From Nymphaea colorata (taxonomy: Eukaryota; Streptophyta; Magnoliopsida; Nymphaeales; Nymphaeaceae), in NCBI RefSeq assembly GCF_008831285.2, contig NC_045140.1, forward strand, positions 15,673,796-15,737,795: a stretch of 64,000 bases of DNA, in the 5' to 3' direction. The translations under genes were made by a program, and so were the position numbers. The notes under the pieces are model-generated. The model saw only the letters and a list, made by a program, of their open reading frames with translations, was not told the origin of the DNA and did no database searches. How positions within the stretch are numbered: the stretch's first letter is position 1; each line of letters opens with the position of its first letter. This document shows, piece after piece, positions 1-13,400 of the stretch.

Positions 1-3000
1 CATTATGGACATGCCCATTTCGCATGATTGATACTGCTATACCAGATGTAAAAGAATCCCACATGAAATAACTCTGCATGGAAGATCTTCCTTTCATTAA
101 TTTAACTTTTTTATTTTCTTTTCCTACATTTAAGAATTTGCAAATGCAGTCCCAATAGCATAAGGAGCAGAGCATACTGCATAGAACTGGTCATCAAACC
201 ATGTGTCACGGGCCATTTTTAAGCTTTTAAAGCAGTATTGTGCTTCATATGTCGTTTGTTTCTTTTGGAATTCCATAAAGAATTCCTTGCTAATTGGTAT
301 TGTGTTTGTTGCGTCAAGTGGAACCAGTGTGATAGGAATGCCAGAATGAAGAACCTGCATTGAAGTTACAGTCAATGCAGCTGGACTACTTAACTACAGA
401 AAGCAACATATGCAGATACTTGAAAAAAAATGTTGGGAGTATAGAAAAAGAAGCTAAGAATGGAAGTGATCTATAAGTTGTCAAGTTACAAACAAATAAC
501 AAAGTCAAACTGATAACCAGAACTTAATCATGTTATGAACTTCTAAAAAGTTGTCAGGAACATCTGTCATGGCATTCTTAGGGTCATAACATGTATATCA
601 TATAGATTACCTGGTATGCGGAAAATGGATCAAGAAAGATATTGAATTCTGCATATGGGTTACTAGTGTAACCTGTGAATAAATTTCCATGATCACCACA
701 CTGCCCAATCCTGCAGACTGGTCTGGAATTCTCAGGGCAACACCCAGTAGGGTTCTTTGATCTGACACCACCACCCATGACATATATGTGTTCAACATTT
801 TTCTTCAAATGGGGATGTGTCGTTAGAAAAATGGCAAAATTAGTATGTGCTCCAATTATGATCACTGTAGCTGGACCACTGGACAATGTTTGAATGATCA
901 CTTCTTGTGCTGTAGGTTGTCCCAGAGGTGAATATCCTCTGTTCCCCTGTTACACACATATTCAATTTTTAGATGCAGTAGATTCCTAATATGCCTGTTT
1001 CATACAAACTGAAGACATTAAATCATATATGGAAAGTACATTCTCAAATGCTGACAATAAGATCATAAAAATATGTTTGTTTCCATCACTAATGTTTTAT
1101 CAACATGAAGCAAAAATAGGATCATAAAAAGGTTGAACTAGAACCTACATTAATTTGCCATTTTCACTTTTTCAGGACAAACTGTTCTATTAATTAATCA
1201 AAGGGAATCATTTAGCAGGATATTTGAAAAGTGAGAAACCTTCATCATATATATATGGACTAAGATTATGCAAGAGCTTATTTTAAAATTTGGTGAATTA
1301 TTACTATTTATGGCATCAAAAAATGTTCGGTGCATAAGTGACAGATTTTTCCACAGATCTAATGGTATTTAATAATTTTTAGGCAGATCCTGGAGGAAAA
1401 AATAGAAAGCATGTGCAAGATCATCACTAAGCAACTAAGTATTCCAAAGCTAAATAATAAGAACTATGGAGCACACAGACGAACAAGAAGAAAATAGAAA
1501 TCCATCAACCGAATAATCAATCTTTTACCAGAAAAGTTTAGAGAGCAAATGAATACTTTGTCAGGAAGGAGATCATGTACACAGTTACTGAGAAAAGATT
1601 GTACTTATGCATTATTCTCATGTTTCCCCACATCTTATCTTTATTCGAGTAACATCTAAGAACCAACCATCCATTTATTTATTCCATTTAACTATGATAT
1701 AGCCTTCATAAATAACTAAAGGCTGAGGATCATGCCTCAGACATCCTCTCTGCACACCTTAATCCACAAGCCCTATGCTAAATCTTGGATTAGTTGCATT
1801 GGCAGGCCTATTTGTTCATAATTCTGTACTGTGCCACAACTGTGCTCTGTATCTGGTGTTGAAGATCTAGAATAACAGCATCATTTGTCATGATGGATAG
1901 CCTCGTTCTTTAATTTCTGAAAGAAAACAAAAACAGCATAAAAACAATCTCTTTGTGGATCCTGATATGTAACATACATCTAAAGATGTCTTAAACTATG
2001 TATGAATACAATGTCAAAATGTCAACCTGTATAAGTTCCCTCCACTCATCAAATGATGTAGCACATGGGGGATGTTCCAAAGAAGTAAAATCCCAAATAC
2101 AAGCTTGATCAGTATACTGTCTTGATAAGTCAGTATAGCTACCCATATTCCTTTCGTGTTTATTTCCTAATTCGATAAAGAAATGGACTTGACACAAATA
2201 AACATCATCCTGCTGGAAAACCTTATTTAGAAATCAACGTTTTATGCATGTGTTTTTTTAATACCAAACTACCAGTTAAGTGAGGCGCATAAACTGAAAA
2301 CTCATTGTACTTGACTCAAATAAACATCACCATGGTAGAAAATTTTATCTAGTAGTTTATCTACTTAGTTTCTAACTATTAGTTTATGTTAGGTACTTAA
2401 TCTGAAAAACTCATTGTTTTGATGCACCAAGTCATTAAAGTTTGCTTATCAAAAATAAATTAAGTCCATGAGTCACTAATTTTTACCATTCACTTTATAT
2501 TTATGACATTGTTACATAAGTACATTATACATCCAGAAGCGCTGTTTTCTGCATTTCCAGGATCTCCACTTTGCACTCTGGCTGAAAATCATACGAAGGT
2601 TGTCAACTGTACAAACATTAACATGGCATTCACTGTTAGAGATGTGGCTGACCAGTTAACATAATGGCTATGTAGCAACATAATTGCTATATTATACCTG
2701 TGGAAGAAAAGCTTTTCTAATACCAAAATTCGTGTCCACATCTAGCTGCCCTCCAAGCCCAGGGGGTATAGCCTGTCTGTACCGACAACCACCAACAGTT
2801 GACAAATCCTGTTCTTTCATTAAAACGAAGAGACAGAAATGAAAAACAAGAGGATAATAAAAAAAGGTTCATCAAATAGGACTTCATAAAACTGAGAAAA
2901 CAAGTTCGGTACAATATTTATTTCAAAGTTAATGGGAGCCTCATAGTAGACACATTTTATGTGTGTGTGTGTGTGTGTGCTTACCTGTGTGTCTGTATGT

Positions 3001-3760
3001 GCACAAGAGAGAGAGGGAGTGCTACATGCAAGTTTACTCTCAAACAGAATAGCGAATAGGGCTACATAAGCAAATATTCCATTGAAGAAAGGGATCACGT
3101 TCCTATCTTGCCTGTTCAATAAGTGGAAGATATCCCCCAACATTTGGAAGCATTGTTCCGTCCTGCAATATTCCACCTTCACCTCCAACCCCAACAGCAA
3201 TGTCATCTCGATCCATCATATAAAGAATGTCATACAATTGGTTTACAGCATGCCCAGCATCAGCCCAAGAATTAGCATTGATGGTAATTGCCTGTAAAAA
3301 AAGATAGTCTACATGAAGCCACACTTTTATCCATGTCATTCTTAGCCATGAATTGTAATAGATACATGCTAAGCTGGGAATAACATTGGATGAACAATCA
3401 AATGAAGTTGGCCTGAACATTGCATGAAGAGATCGTCAAGAAATAGCAAAAGGAAACCATAAATTGAAAAGTAAAAGAACGAAGGTGGAAGACACAGACC
3501 TTCAAGTTGATTTCTGATCTATTTTGCTTCAGAAGGTATAGTATGGCAAAAAAATCATCCGTGTCTACATCCGTGTCCACAAGTATATTATGTGGTTTTG
3601 CAGTGACAGGAGTGACAGACGGTGTAAGGAGGCTTGCTAGCATCAAAAGTGGAAACACTGCCACCAAGTGAATTATACTGGACGTTGATTTCCTAAAGTG
3701 ATTGCTGTGTAAATGGTCTTCCCACAATGAGCAGAAAGCTAAACAAGATTCTTTAGGCAT
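1..3760 (-). CDS. NSH3: Nucleoside hydrolase, NSH3-like, 5' part (runs off left edge)
   Basis: Hydrolyses purine/pyrimidine nucleosides to base plus ribose; plant NSH3-type enzymes are secreted and work in the apoplast. Exons on the minus strand: 3760-3500, 3291-3112, 2808-2698, 946-611, 354-178, 73-1 (continues outside). All complete exons are multiples of three and join in phase 0. Residues about 28-53 form a hydrophobic signal/anchor segment, followed by the Asp-rich metal/ribose motif [10 protein letters not shown] (about 61-70). Later exons carry [47 protein letters not shown] and [11 protein letters not shown], all matching the first of two hydrolase domains in Arabidopsis At5g18860; the second domain would lie off the window. 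The start at 3760 was chosen because the upstream ATG at 3790 precedes a good acceptor (TTTCAG, ending 3782), suggesting a 5'UTR intron. The intron after exon 2 has a GC donor. Family is sure; exon edges are inferred. Confidence 0.93.
1881..2581 (-). pseudogene. Unidentified exon-like fragment inside the hydrolase intron
   Basis: Inside the 1.75-kb third intron of the hydrolase gene, same strand, three coding-like blocks lie in order: 2581-2531 (17 codons, [11 protein letters not shown]...), 2209-2027 (61 codons, including [11 protein letters not shown] and [10 protein letters not shown]) and 1916-1881 (11 codons then TGA). Each block has AG before and GT after, and all join in phase 0. The hydrolase exons on both sides join each other perfectly without these blocks, matching the Arabidopsis enzyme, so the blocks are not needed for that protein. 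I do not recognise the encoded sequence. It could be the 3' end of a captured or duplicated gene, or alternative terminal exons of the host transcript. No function is proposed. Confidence 0.4.
2961..2979. repeat. (GT)n microsatellite
   Basis: About nine GT units in the intron between exons 2 and 3 of the nucleoside hydrolase gene. Confidence 0.9.
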
Positions 3761-6700
3761 GTTTACTCTGTTCCACACGCCCTGAAACAAAAGGAAACGT
3801 CAAGAATCAGTCCACTTGCAAAAAAAATGAAGAACTTGGAACATTATTAAAACAAATTGTACCGTGAAATTCATTGTGTTAATGTTCGTTACGGATTACA
3901 AAGGAAATATGATGTTTTAACAGATTAAGATTGAGAAAAAGAGTAAGTTAGAAAGCAGAAAATTCCAACAAAACTCATGTTCGTGATGGTCAGCTGCACT
4001 TGGGAAGAAGCTCCTAATATCGGACCAGGTTCTTGGACTTATTGTTAAATAAAACTGCTTTTATTAGATGGGCTAAAGCTGGTAAATAAATGCTAACCGG
4101 AAATGCACCACAGTATAAAGGCGCTTGTCGCAGGCTTCGCGGATCTATTCTGGACTTGTAGGAAGGCCACTGCCAAAGGCTAGGATTTTGGATTCAGTTC
4201 TCAGGACCTATCTCCTAGCTTATTTGCTCCGAGAAGGAGGAGGAGGAAAATCGTAGTCAGACCCTTTGGCCGTAAAAATGCAGCAGTTGTCAAAAACTTT
4301 AGTGATGTCGTCGCATCAGCCATTGACTGCCAAAGGCTTTGACTCAAGTTGCAGCTATGCCAAGGGGTACAGAACCGGAACCTGTCTTACCTTTGGAAAT
4401 TTGACGAAATGTAAAGTTGAAACTAAACTTCAAGCTCGCCATAACCAGGAAAAAAGAAAACAATTTAAATTATAATCTGCAAGACAAGAATTCATATAGT
4501 AAGATAAACGCAAGAGAAGAAAAAATCGAATCAGCGTGAACAAATTCCATGACACGGTAGTGTTCAATTGTCGAAATAGGAGTAACAGATAGCGCAGGTC
4601 CTGGTTGAGTTGATTCAAGCAAAGTATACGAATTTAGGCGCTCATCTGTCAAAATATATTGAAGATAAAAGAGAATCAAACTCGCCGTTATTCAATCGTG
4701 CCTACCTGCATTCATTTACAATGAAAGCCATTGCTGAAAGTAAATTGAATTGACAGCACATTTTTCTTCAGAATCCTAAACTAATTTTCCAACAAAGAAG
4801 CTGCACACAGAATCCCATTATGCATGCGAACTGACATGCCGTTTCGTATCAATAATTTGCAGAGACTAAAAGGCATTATATGAACTTGAATCAACAGGGA
4901 AAAGGGCCTATTTTCCGAGGACCAAGCGACAGAAAAAAAGAATTTCCCTGCCCGTAAAAGCGAACAGAGAGATTTGGAAACGTCTTACCATCTATTGTTC
5001 ATTGCGATCATGGACTATCATCGTCGATGACAATGATGAAGTGGAGAAGGAGGACAGGAAGATTCGAAGAAATCGAGCCGCCCGAAAGATTGCAAAGCGC
5101 GGGCCTGACCAAACACAAAAGGCAGTTCGCGGTTTTTCGATTTTTGTCCGCTGGACGTTTCTTCTCTTCTTATTGTTGATCTTCTTCTTCTTGTTACGAC
5201 TTGTGCGCTTTTACGCACCGGACTCGTTTTCAACAAAGAGGCCTACAGAGTAGGCGCAGTCTTTTTTACTGCGGCGGTCTTAGCCAGCAACCGGCCTTAT
5301 CTTCCCAACATCCCAACAGGAGAGGAAGGGGGTCCATCTCCACAGCCACAGGGAAGAAAGTCATGCCGCTCGCCTGCCCCTCGCCCCTCGTTCGTCTTAC
5401 GGCACAGCAACATCTACATTTACATGAAGAATGAGGACATAATCTTTCTCGCTGGCTTCTCTTCTTTTCACCGTTTTGGAAATCAGACCCTTCGTTATAC
5501 CAGCAATGAAAAGGCCTAAGGTTTAAAACCCCACAAAGGTGGAACCCGCATTACGGATACCGATGGTGCGCCTTGCCCAACGATGCATTGGATCGAATGA
5601 AGTTAATAATACATGACTACGTCGAAACGGAGTACGATTAATCTTTTTTTTGCGGATTTCAACGTGTCGGGAGTTCGACTGGCTGGTTGGCGTATTTCTT
5701 TCCATCCTTTTTCCCTTTTCCCTGTCACGGAAACAATGTGATTTTACTTTTTTGTTGGATGCGCACAACGGAAAACTGTTTTTTGGTTTGCTGACGGGAT
5801 TCTGCGTGTGCCGGAAAGAGGTGTAGTGACAATCTGAGAGTGGAAAGCATGGCTTCTTTCTCTTTTTATGTTTCCATTCTTGATATGTGGCTGCGTCAGA
5901 AGTGGATATCTTCTCATGCAGCAAAGCAGAGAGACAAAGATCAAGGCGCACGCATACCTGAACATATGAAGCGGACTCCACTTTCCTTTCTCAGCAAATG
6001 GGGAAGCGGGTGTGCTTGCACCTCTGTGAGTAACACATCAGCAGCCTGGACCCCCTTGCCTCCCCTACTCGTCTCCCACCTCCGCTTGTTTATGATAATC
6101 TTGTGCTCTCTCTACCTGCTGACCGAGGGTGGGTCCTACGAAAATACTCGATATCCGCACATAAGGGAGAAAGAGAGAGAGCTGGATATCAGTTTGATTG
6201 TTAAGTGCACTCAACCCATATACGGAGCATAGAGACGTTTTAATAATTTGTTTAAATATCCTTTTTGTTTTTTTAAAATTGTCTTGGTGAAATGAAGGCA
6301 TTTTGTTTATAAACCATATTGAATTTATATATGACGCTCAACTCGTGGTTCCTGTTTTCGAACGATTTGTGTGTGGGCCAGTCAAGCCCGGGACGTCAGC
6401 GCGCCCTTCTCCATCCCCTCCGTCCTTGGCAGCCGTGCAAATATCGTAGCCCACCGGTGCTGCTCAAAAGTTCAAAAAGGTTTTCCCTCCACTAGCCGAT
6501 TTGCGTTATATTTGCTACAAAAACGCACAGACAAGAAGCAGGCTTAAATAAATCTTGCGCCATATCCCCTTCTGTTTCTCCTGCTTTGAAGGAAAAAGAT
6601 CGACTTTATTGCACCACAAAAGCAAGGTAAAGGTTCTTCTAGGAAGGAAAGGAGTTTCTTCTCTTGCAAAAACATTATAGTCATATAGCTAGCAACCATG

Positions 6701-9129
6701 TCTGACAAGACAAGTTAACAGGACGTTCTTGATTGTGAAATTAAGGTGTCTGATTTTCCTTTTTTCTTCTTGTTTTAGACAAAGCTTGTGTTGATTTTGA
6801 CACAGATTTTTCAAGGACGTCAGTCCGTAGCTGGTAAGGGAGTTGTCAAGTTTGGTGAAGACCTCACTCAAGCAACGGGGAACGTTCGCCAGGGGACGCT
6901 TTACGATCTTCAAAGCTTTTATGAAGATGAATTTCAACAAAACCGAATGGTCATAACGCCGTGCGATCAATACCATTCGCATGAAAAAATACGCAAATAG
7001 CAAGATTTTTCTCTAACGCAGCGGAAACAGACGCCCCCGCCCCGTCATATGACGAAGAATGAGAAGGACGAACACAACAAACTTGAAGTTCAAAAACATA
7101 TTCATGCACCATCATGAGGTGAACTTAGGAGATTCTAGCACATATCTTTCATGGATTTATCAAGAATTTTCATTAACAAGACCGTGCGTGCTACGGTTTA
7201 ACGTGTACGTATGAGAGAGAGAGAAAGGGAGGGACTTGCTGGGGAGAAATTTTCTTGTCGCGAGCCGAGCCAAGAACAATGACCCTTGAATTTTCCCTCA
7301 CCTGCGTATCGTCTTCGTAAGAAGTCAAAATCAAAACAATAGAGAAAGAGAAAGAGAGAATATCATTCACAAGAACCAAGACCGACGAAAATTCTTGAAA
7401 CTAAATAGAGAAAGGAAAAACAAGCATGAGAAACTGAGACCACACTCAGGTTTCAGCCAAGCCAATCATGGCTGCCCTTCAACACCCCCACCCCCTCTCT
7501 TTAGGCCTAACAACATCGAATAAGATTCTCCTCACTATTTTCTAGAAATCAAGCGCTGTGGATAACATAATTTTTGGAATGCTAAATCGCCCACCAAAAA
7601 TTGGTACTTCCATAAAGTAAAGTTGCCATAGCAAATTCATGGTAATGATCACATGTGAGTACAGTTTAATGTGCAGTTGAGAGTGAGTGTGCGTGCGTGA
7701 GAGAGAGAGAGAGAGACTTACTAACGTTAAGGCTCCGCTGCAGGAGCTAAGACCCTTGGCTCATTGAATTCCCTTGTCTAACTATGATTCCCAAGAGAAG
7801 TTCACATAAAAAACAAAGGAGGGAGGGAGAGAGAGAGAGGTAGCTTAGAGTAGAGGCTAAAATTAAATTTTTTTCGTGGGGGATGGTTCGCTGCCTCATG
7901 GTATGGAAATGCGAATCGAGTCACGTGCACCCAAATGAAGAACAATATTGGCGTCAAAGCCAACCGGCGATATCGTGGGCTACGGCGGCAATGAACATTG
8001 AGTGAGCAGAGATCAATTACGACCCATATGGGCCTGGCCCAGCTCAATAAGTTATTGGGTCCAAGTCAAACCGGATCTGAGGCGCTTCTTGAGTTGTATA
8101 TATACACACATAAAATGTGGATCGCTCCAGCCATAAGAAGGAATCCAGCCCTGCCTCTCACAAGGAGAGCACGATACGTTGAATTAGATGGACAAATGGA
8201 ACAAAAAAAAAAAAAAATGCAACTTCGAAGGAGGGGGTGGGGGTGAAGGCCTTCCTCCTCCCCCAAAAAAAAAAAGATGCCATTTAGACAAAAAAAGTTT
8301 TGCAGCAGTCGCCTCCTCTTGACGTCGTCGAAGACTGCCCGGCAGGGCGGCGGGAGTGTCCTACTCCTAACCGTCGCCCCCACCATTCGGCGGTCTCTAG
8401 GGCATCAGGGGGTTGGCATTTGCATCATTGTCGCCTTCTCTTGATTTTGTAATAAGAAAAAGGTTGTGAGAAATCCGAGCGCCGTGTGGGAAATGATGCA
8501 TCGTTGGCGTCATTCCTCATGTCCCATACAAACCCACTCAACCGAGAAGGACTTGGTGACTGTGTGCCGTCCATGTGGACGGTATAGCTGTTGTCTTCTT
8601 GCTAAAAAGAATGAACACCTCTCACCCGCCGAAAAGGACTCGACGAACGCGGGCCATCCGCTCACGTTTACTTCTGGGGAAGGCAGTGGCCTCGCCCTCC
8701 CCTATCCGGTAAGAGGTGGCTGTTGTCTCCGACATAATTTTAAGGTTGACATATATCTCACAACTTTAACAACCTAACTATTGGTTTTTCTTCAAAAAAC
8801 CAAACTTTAACTTTTAATTTAATTCGATCGGCATTTGTTTTTCATCGATGCACTTCTGATCAATATTTGAACGGGAAAAAGGTAGGGAAGAAGCCATGAA
8901 CGAGAAAAGGGAAATGAACTAAAATGGTGGAAGTCAGGCAGAGCCTTGTTCATGTACAAACGTCCTTTCATAATTTTAGAAACTATGTAGGACAACGCAC
9001 AGGCAACGCGTTTGCCTTCGCAGCAGACAATCCGGAAAAAGGGAAAAGAGAAAAGGAAAGGAGGACGAGGACAAGCATGGGTAACTAAACCTGAGACGAA
9101 CCAGGTTTTGCAATCCTGGGGCAACATCA
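3761..9129. other. Upstream/intergenic DNA, no supported gene
   Basis: Probably holds the 5'UTR, a 5'UTR intron (acceptor ending at 3782) and promoter of the hydrolase gene on its left side. Several open frames of 60-150 codons exist (for example 5523-5981 minus) but none shows a recognisable domain, splice pattern or family resemblance. Short (GA)n runs lie near 7211-7230, 7699-7716 and 7825-7840, and A-runs near 8202-8217 and 8262-8275. Confidence 0.6.
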
Positions 9130-9462
9130 AAGGCCGCACATGAGCCGAGTAGACCTTTCGAGCTCAACTGACAATGTAAAGCTCGAACTTGATTCTTTGT
9201 AACTCATTTCTATTAAGCACGTCTCATTTCTTTTACTCGTTTAACTCATTTAGTTGTCATTCATTTAACTATTTTATATTTTCAATTTAACATTTATTAA
9301 GTAATTGAACTGAATCGAGTTTAAACAAGACGAGTTCTTACAACTAGAATTTGACTTCAACATTTTGAGCCTTTTATTTACAAACGAAGTCGAACTCAAG
9401 TCAAGTTTTGACACTTAAAGTTTAAATCAAACTCGAACTGACTAGAGTCATTGTGCGGCCTT
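9130..9462. mobile_element. MITE-like element with 11-bp perfect inverted ends
   Basis: The block starts AAGGCCGCACA (9130-9140) and ends with its exact reverse complement (9452-9462). Inside it are GAGCTC/CTCGAAC-type motifs and AT-rich filler, as in the widespread plant element family with CTCGAG-like words. No open frame. I did not find a convincing target site duplication, so the outer ends may be a few bases off. Confidence 0.6.
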
Positions 9463-10439
9463 AGCCACTTGTAGCTTGGGTGGCTGCTCAGTCAGAGGGA
9501 ATCCGCCTCGGGTGTAAACAAGAATTGCGCCGAGTTATAAATCGTTGGCGTTCTTCTAGCAGCAGGGCCGGCGATTCACCGAACACAGAAATGGTAAGAC
9601 AAAGAAGTAGCAGGATAAACAGGTGGGATTGGAAGGATAAGATTTTGCGGAAGGTTGGCTTTCCCTTCCCCAGGTTACCCCATCCTGCCATCCCTATTTC
9701 TCATACGTCACCTGCTGCTCTGTTTTTTTTTCTTTTCGTCCCTTTATTATTATTTTATTGTTACTATCATTGGCAGTAGTAATAGTTGTAGCCGTAATAG
9801 TAACAAAACAGCAGTTCAGTTTTTTTAATTCACATCATGAGCAAGTCTTGTGTTCCAAGTAAATCCTTCAGTGCTATTTGCAGCCACTCATGCTTCAGAA
9901 CGTTACCATTCCAAATCGCTACCCTACGTAAATAATATCTTAGCCCATCCATCAAATATTGTTACTGAAGAGATGCCGAAGCATGCAAAATCTTGGGCAA
10001 GAATAAATTTTTCAGCTATTCTTCTGAAAGAGGGAATCCATGATGCAACTAAAACAACTTACAATATGGTTCCAAACGTCATGCACATATAGTTTGTAAT
10101 TTGAGTAACCATTCCTGAAAAGCAGAAAGTGGTAACCGTAAGAGGTCTACTGATGCCCACATCCTAGACATGCATTACATGCTTTCCACTTTCGACACCT
10201 TTAAGCCTGTTCATGCGAGACACTGATCAGAGAAAACATAATCAGAAAGTGGCTTATGGATAAATGAGCTAGACAACAACACACATACTAGGTTATGCAA
10301 AGATTCTACACAAACACCTTAGCGTTAAACATCTAAGATCTTCATACTTGGTACTTTTTCGCTCTAAACCAAAGACGACCTCACAGAATGCCATTGCTAA
10401 AATTCTACAAGTTGCCTACTTCAGTTAATAGATCACAAG
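9463..10439. other. Intergenic, nothing recognised
   Basis: Contains two small open frames (9480-9779 and 9850-10092, plus) without recognisable domains; no repeat structure was seen. Confidence 0.5.
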
Positions 10440-13400
10440 TAGTCAATCAAACTTCACTGATCCAAGACATCTAACATAATTGAAGCATCGACATTGGCTG
10501 ACTATGCAGCTGCCAATCCTCCAATGAGGTTTGAGCGTTAACATCCCTGCTGGAGGTTGGCCTCCTACCGTGGTTAAACCAAGAACTGTACGGCATAGCA
10601 ATATAGCACAGACCAAAAAATGGCTGTTCAACAGACTAGAGAACCTTTAACGGCATCGAAGGAAACGTTTGGAGAGGCCCGACTTTGTTGGGGAGGTGGC
10701 CTTGCCCTTCACTATGCCCCTTCGACTAAATGGATCTAGATCTCCTGGGAAAGATTCAGGTCAGCCAAAATTGATCCCAGAAGATCCATCTCTGGCACGA
10801 GGATCTCAATAGAAAGCTGCAGAAATCCTCTGATCAGCGTGGCCACTCCAGCTCCATGCACACTTTTTGGTGTTTTCTTATAACATGGACACCAACTGGA
10901 TACACATGCAGTTCCTTCCAATTTCAAGCCAAACCCCAGCAGACAACCAGTGACAACATTCAACTCATGCTTATCTCATTCCGAGTCACAGAAAATAGAG
11001 TAGACGCTTTCCTGACATCTCTTCCAAATTAAGCTTGACTCCATGTCCAAGCTTCCCATTCTTTTGTCATGCATAGACTTGTTTTCCAAGCCATCCAAAT
11101 CCCCCAGATCGCTGTGTGGAAGGTGGCTCTCCAACAGTTCATAAGCCAGCTTGTCTTGAAGCTAGCAGCAAACCACCATTTCAGCTCTATAGCTAGATTT
11201 GAATGGGGCATGCCCTCTTGATTAATCCTGAAAGAAATGTTCCTCCATGTCTTGGACGCTAAGCTACATTTGAATAACTGACCTGCGCACTCCATCATCT
11301 TCTTCATGCAAATGGAACATCTTTGCTAGGCATATTTCTTTTCTTTCGGTTCAGTCTAAGGTTGGGAGACAATAGACAATGGCAAAGTAAGTGAATCATC
11401 ACACTCACATTCTCCACTTCTCAGTCTTATTAATATGAAACAATGACCACAATTCCAGAGGGGAGGTGACCGGCAGGATGATTGTTGACTGACCAACCCC
11501 GTAACAACAAAAGAGTCTTGATGCCCATACACTGCAACGTGTTAGTAAAAATAGGCAAAAAGGATATAGTCAGAATTTAACATGTCCTTGATAAAGAATC
11601 ACGAAGTCCCCTACATTCATCATGTTGTATATGGTGAGAGACATCTCCATAATGGTTGAGAACATCTTCATAATGATGAGGAACACGTAAGGGAAGAGGG
11701 GTTCCTCCTTTACATCAAATACACACTCGAAGACCCAGTCACCATGACTGCAACTGATGCTGAGGCAACATACGCAAGCACAATATCCACCCATCTCTCC
11801 TCAAACCCCATTTTCCCTAAGGAGCTACATAGAAATTCCAACTAACACAGTCATAAGCCTTAGTCATATCCAAATTTAGACAACAAGAGGGCTGAGTTGA
11901 CTTCTGCATTGAGTCAGCCATCCAATGAGCCGAAAAAACATTGTCCACAATCCTCATAAGGATCAGTTTCAGTCTATTCGTGACGAACTTAGAGATGAAC
12001 TTGTAAAGTAAGTTACAAAATGCAAAATCAGCGCCCCATAGATTTTCTTTATCAGCTTACCTGTCATTATGAAATTGTTAAGGACAAAGAGTTCAATCCT
12101 TACCAACCACCTGCCATTGGTGTCGGAAAAAGGAGACTGGAACGCCATCCAAGCCAGAGGAACTATTTGCATCAGAAAAAAAAATTGTTTGGGCTTCCCC
12201 CAAAGAGACTGGCTTTAGCAACTGTAGGACTCCTCATGAGTTACCATGGGCCCATCCAACATCGGTAAGCAAATCTCCTGAACCCTCCTCCAAAGTGAGC
12301 AAACTCTTGAAGAGATTTTGTACAAACGCATCTTATGATGCTCATATATGAGGGGAAGACGTTCTCATATTCAATGTTTTCTATCCAATTTTTAGCTTTT
12401 TTTCCTCTAACCACAACCAGAAAAAAAGTGGTTTTGATCCCCTCCTCCAACCGCTTCATTCTAACCATCTATGTCCAAAGACTGGCCTCCTAATTGAGGG
12501 TATCATAGAGCTCTTGAGTCTTGACATAGCATCGTAGCATAAGTTGATGCCCCATGCTATCCTTGATCAGCTTTGCATTGGCCCTCATCTAGTGGCAGAG
12601 GCAGGGGCCATGGAGACCCCCCTCCCACCCCCTACCTACAAAAATTCAATATTTTACATGTAAAATTTAAAAATGTTAGTTTAAAACCTATATACAAAAT
12701 TTGAAAAATTATATTGCGGCCCCTACAAAGAAAAATTACTGGTGCCCCCTTGCCCTCATCTAACAGCAGCCTAGTGTTTCTAAACCTCTCAGCTGGGACC
12801 ACCAAGAAATCCTTGTTTCATCTTGCTAAATGTGTCTTGGTGGCTCCAAGCTTGTTTATAGATTTGATAAGGAGTACCCACTTGTTGGAACGCTCCAATC
12901 TTGAGCCACCATTAAGCAACAATTGTCTTTGATCCCCAACACTTGTAGTTCCTGATCATCTGGTACTCAAAAGGGTTTCACAATGGAGCTAGGCATCGAA
13001 TACATGCACCCAGTGATATGAGGTAAATATGGGTAGGACCTGAGCTAACTTATTGGCCCCCCGTTTTGGGTGCCAACCTATGTTCGTAAGACACTAGTTT
13101 AACATACATAAAATCACTATCCCTCTATCCCTGCTATTCGACCAAGTATATTGCTAGCAAGGATCTTCTAGAGTGGTAAGCCTACAATTAGCCAAAAAAT
13201 TATCAAACGCATGACAAGACACTGCACTTGACCACTTCTAGTCTTATTTGTCTCCCCAAACAATGCACTTAAATCTCCTAACATTAGACATGGCAAGTGA
13301 ATGGACTGATTAGATTACAAAGGCAATCTAAAGCACTTATCCAAGACAAGAGGTCAAGAGGGAGATATAACCCTCCTACAATAAAGACAAGTCATGGTGC

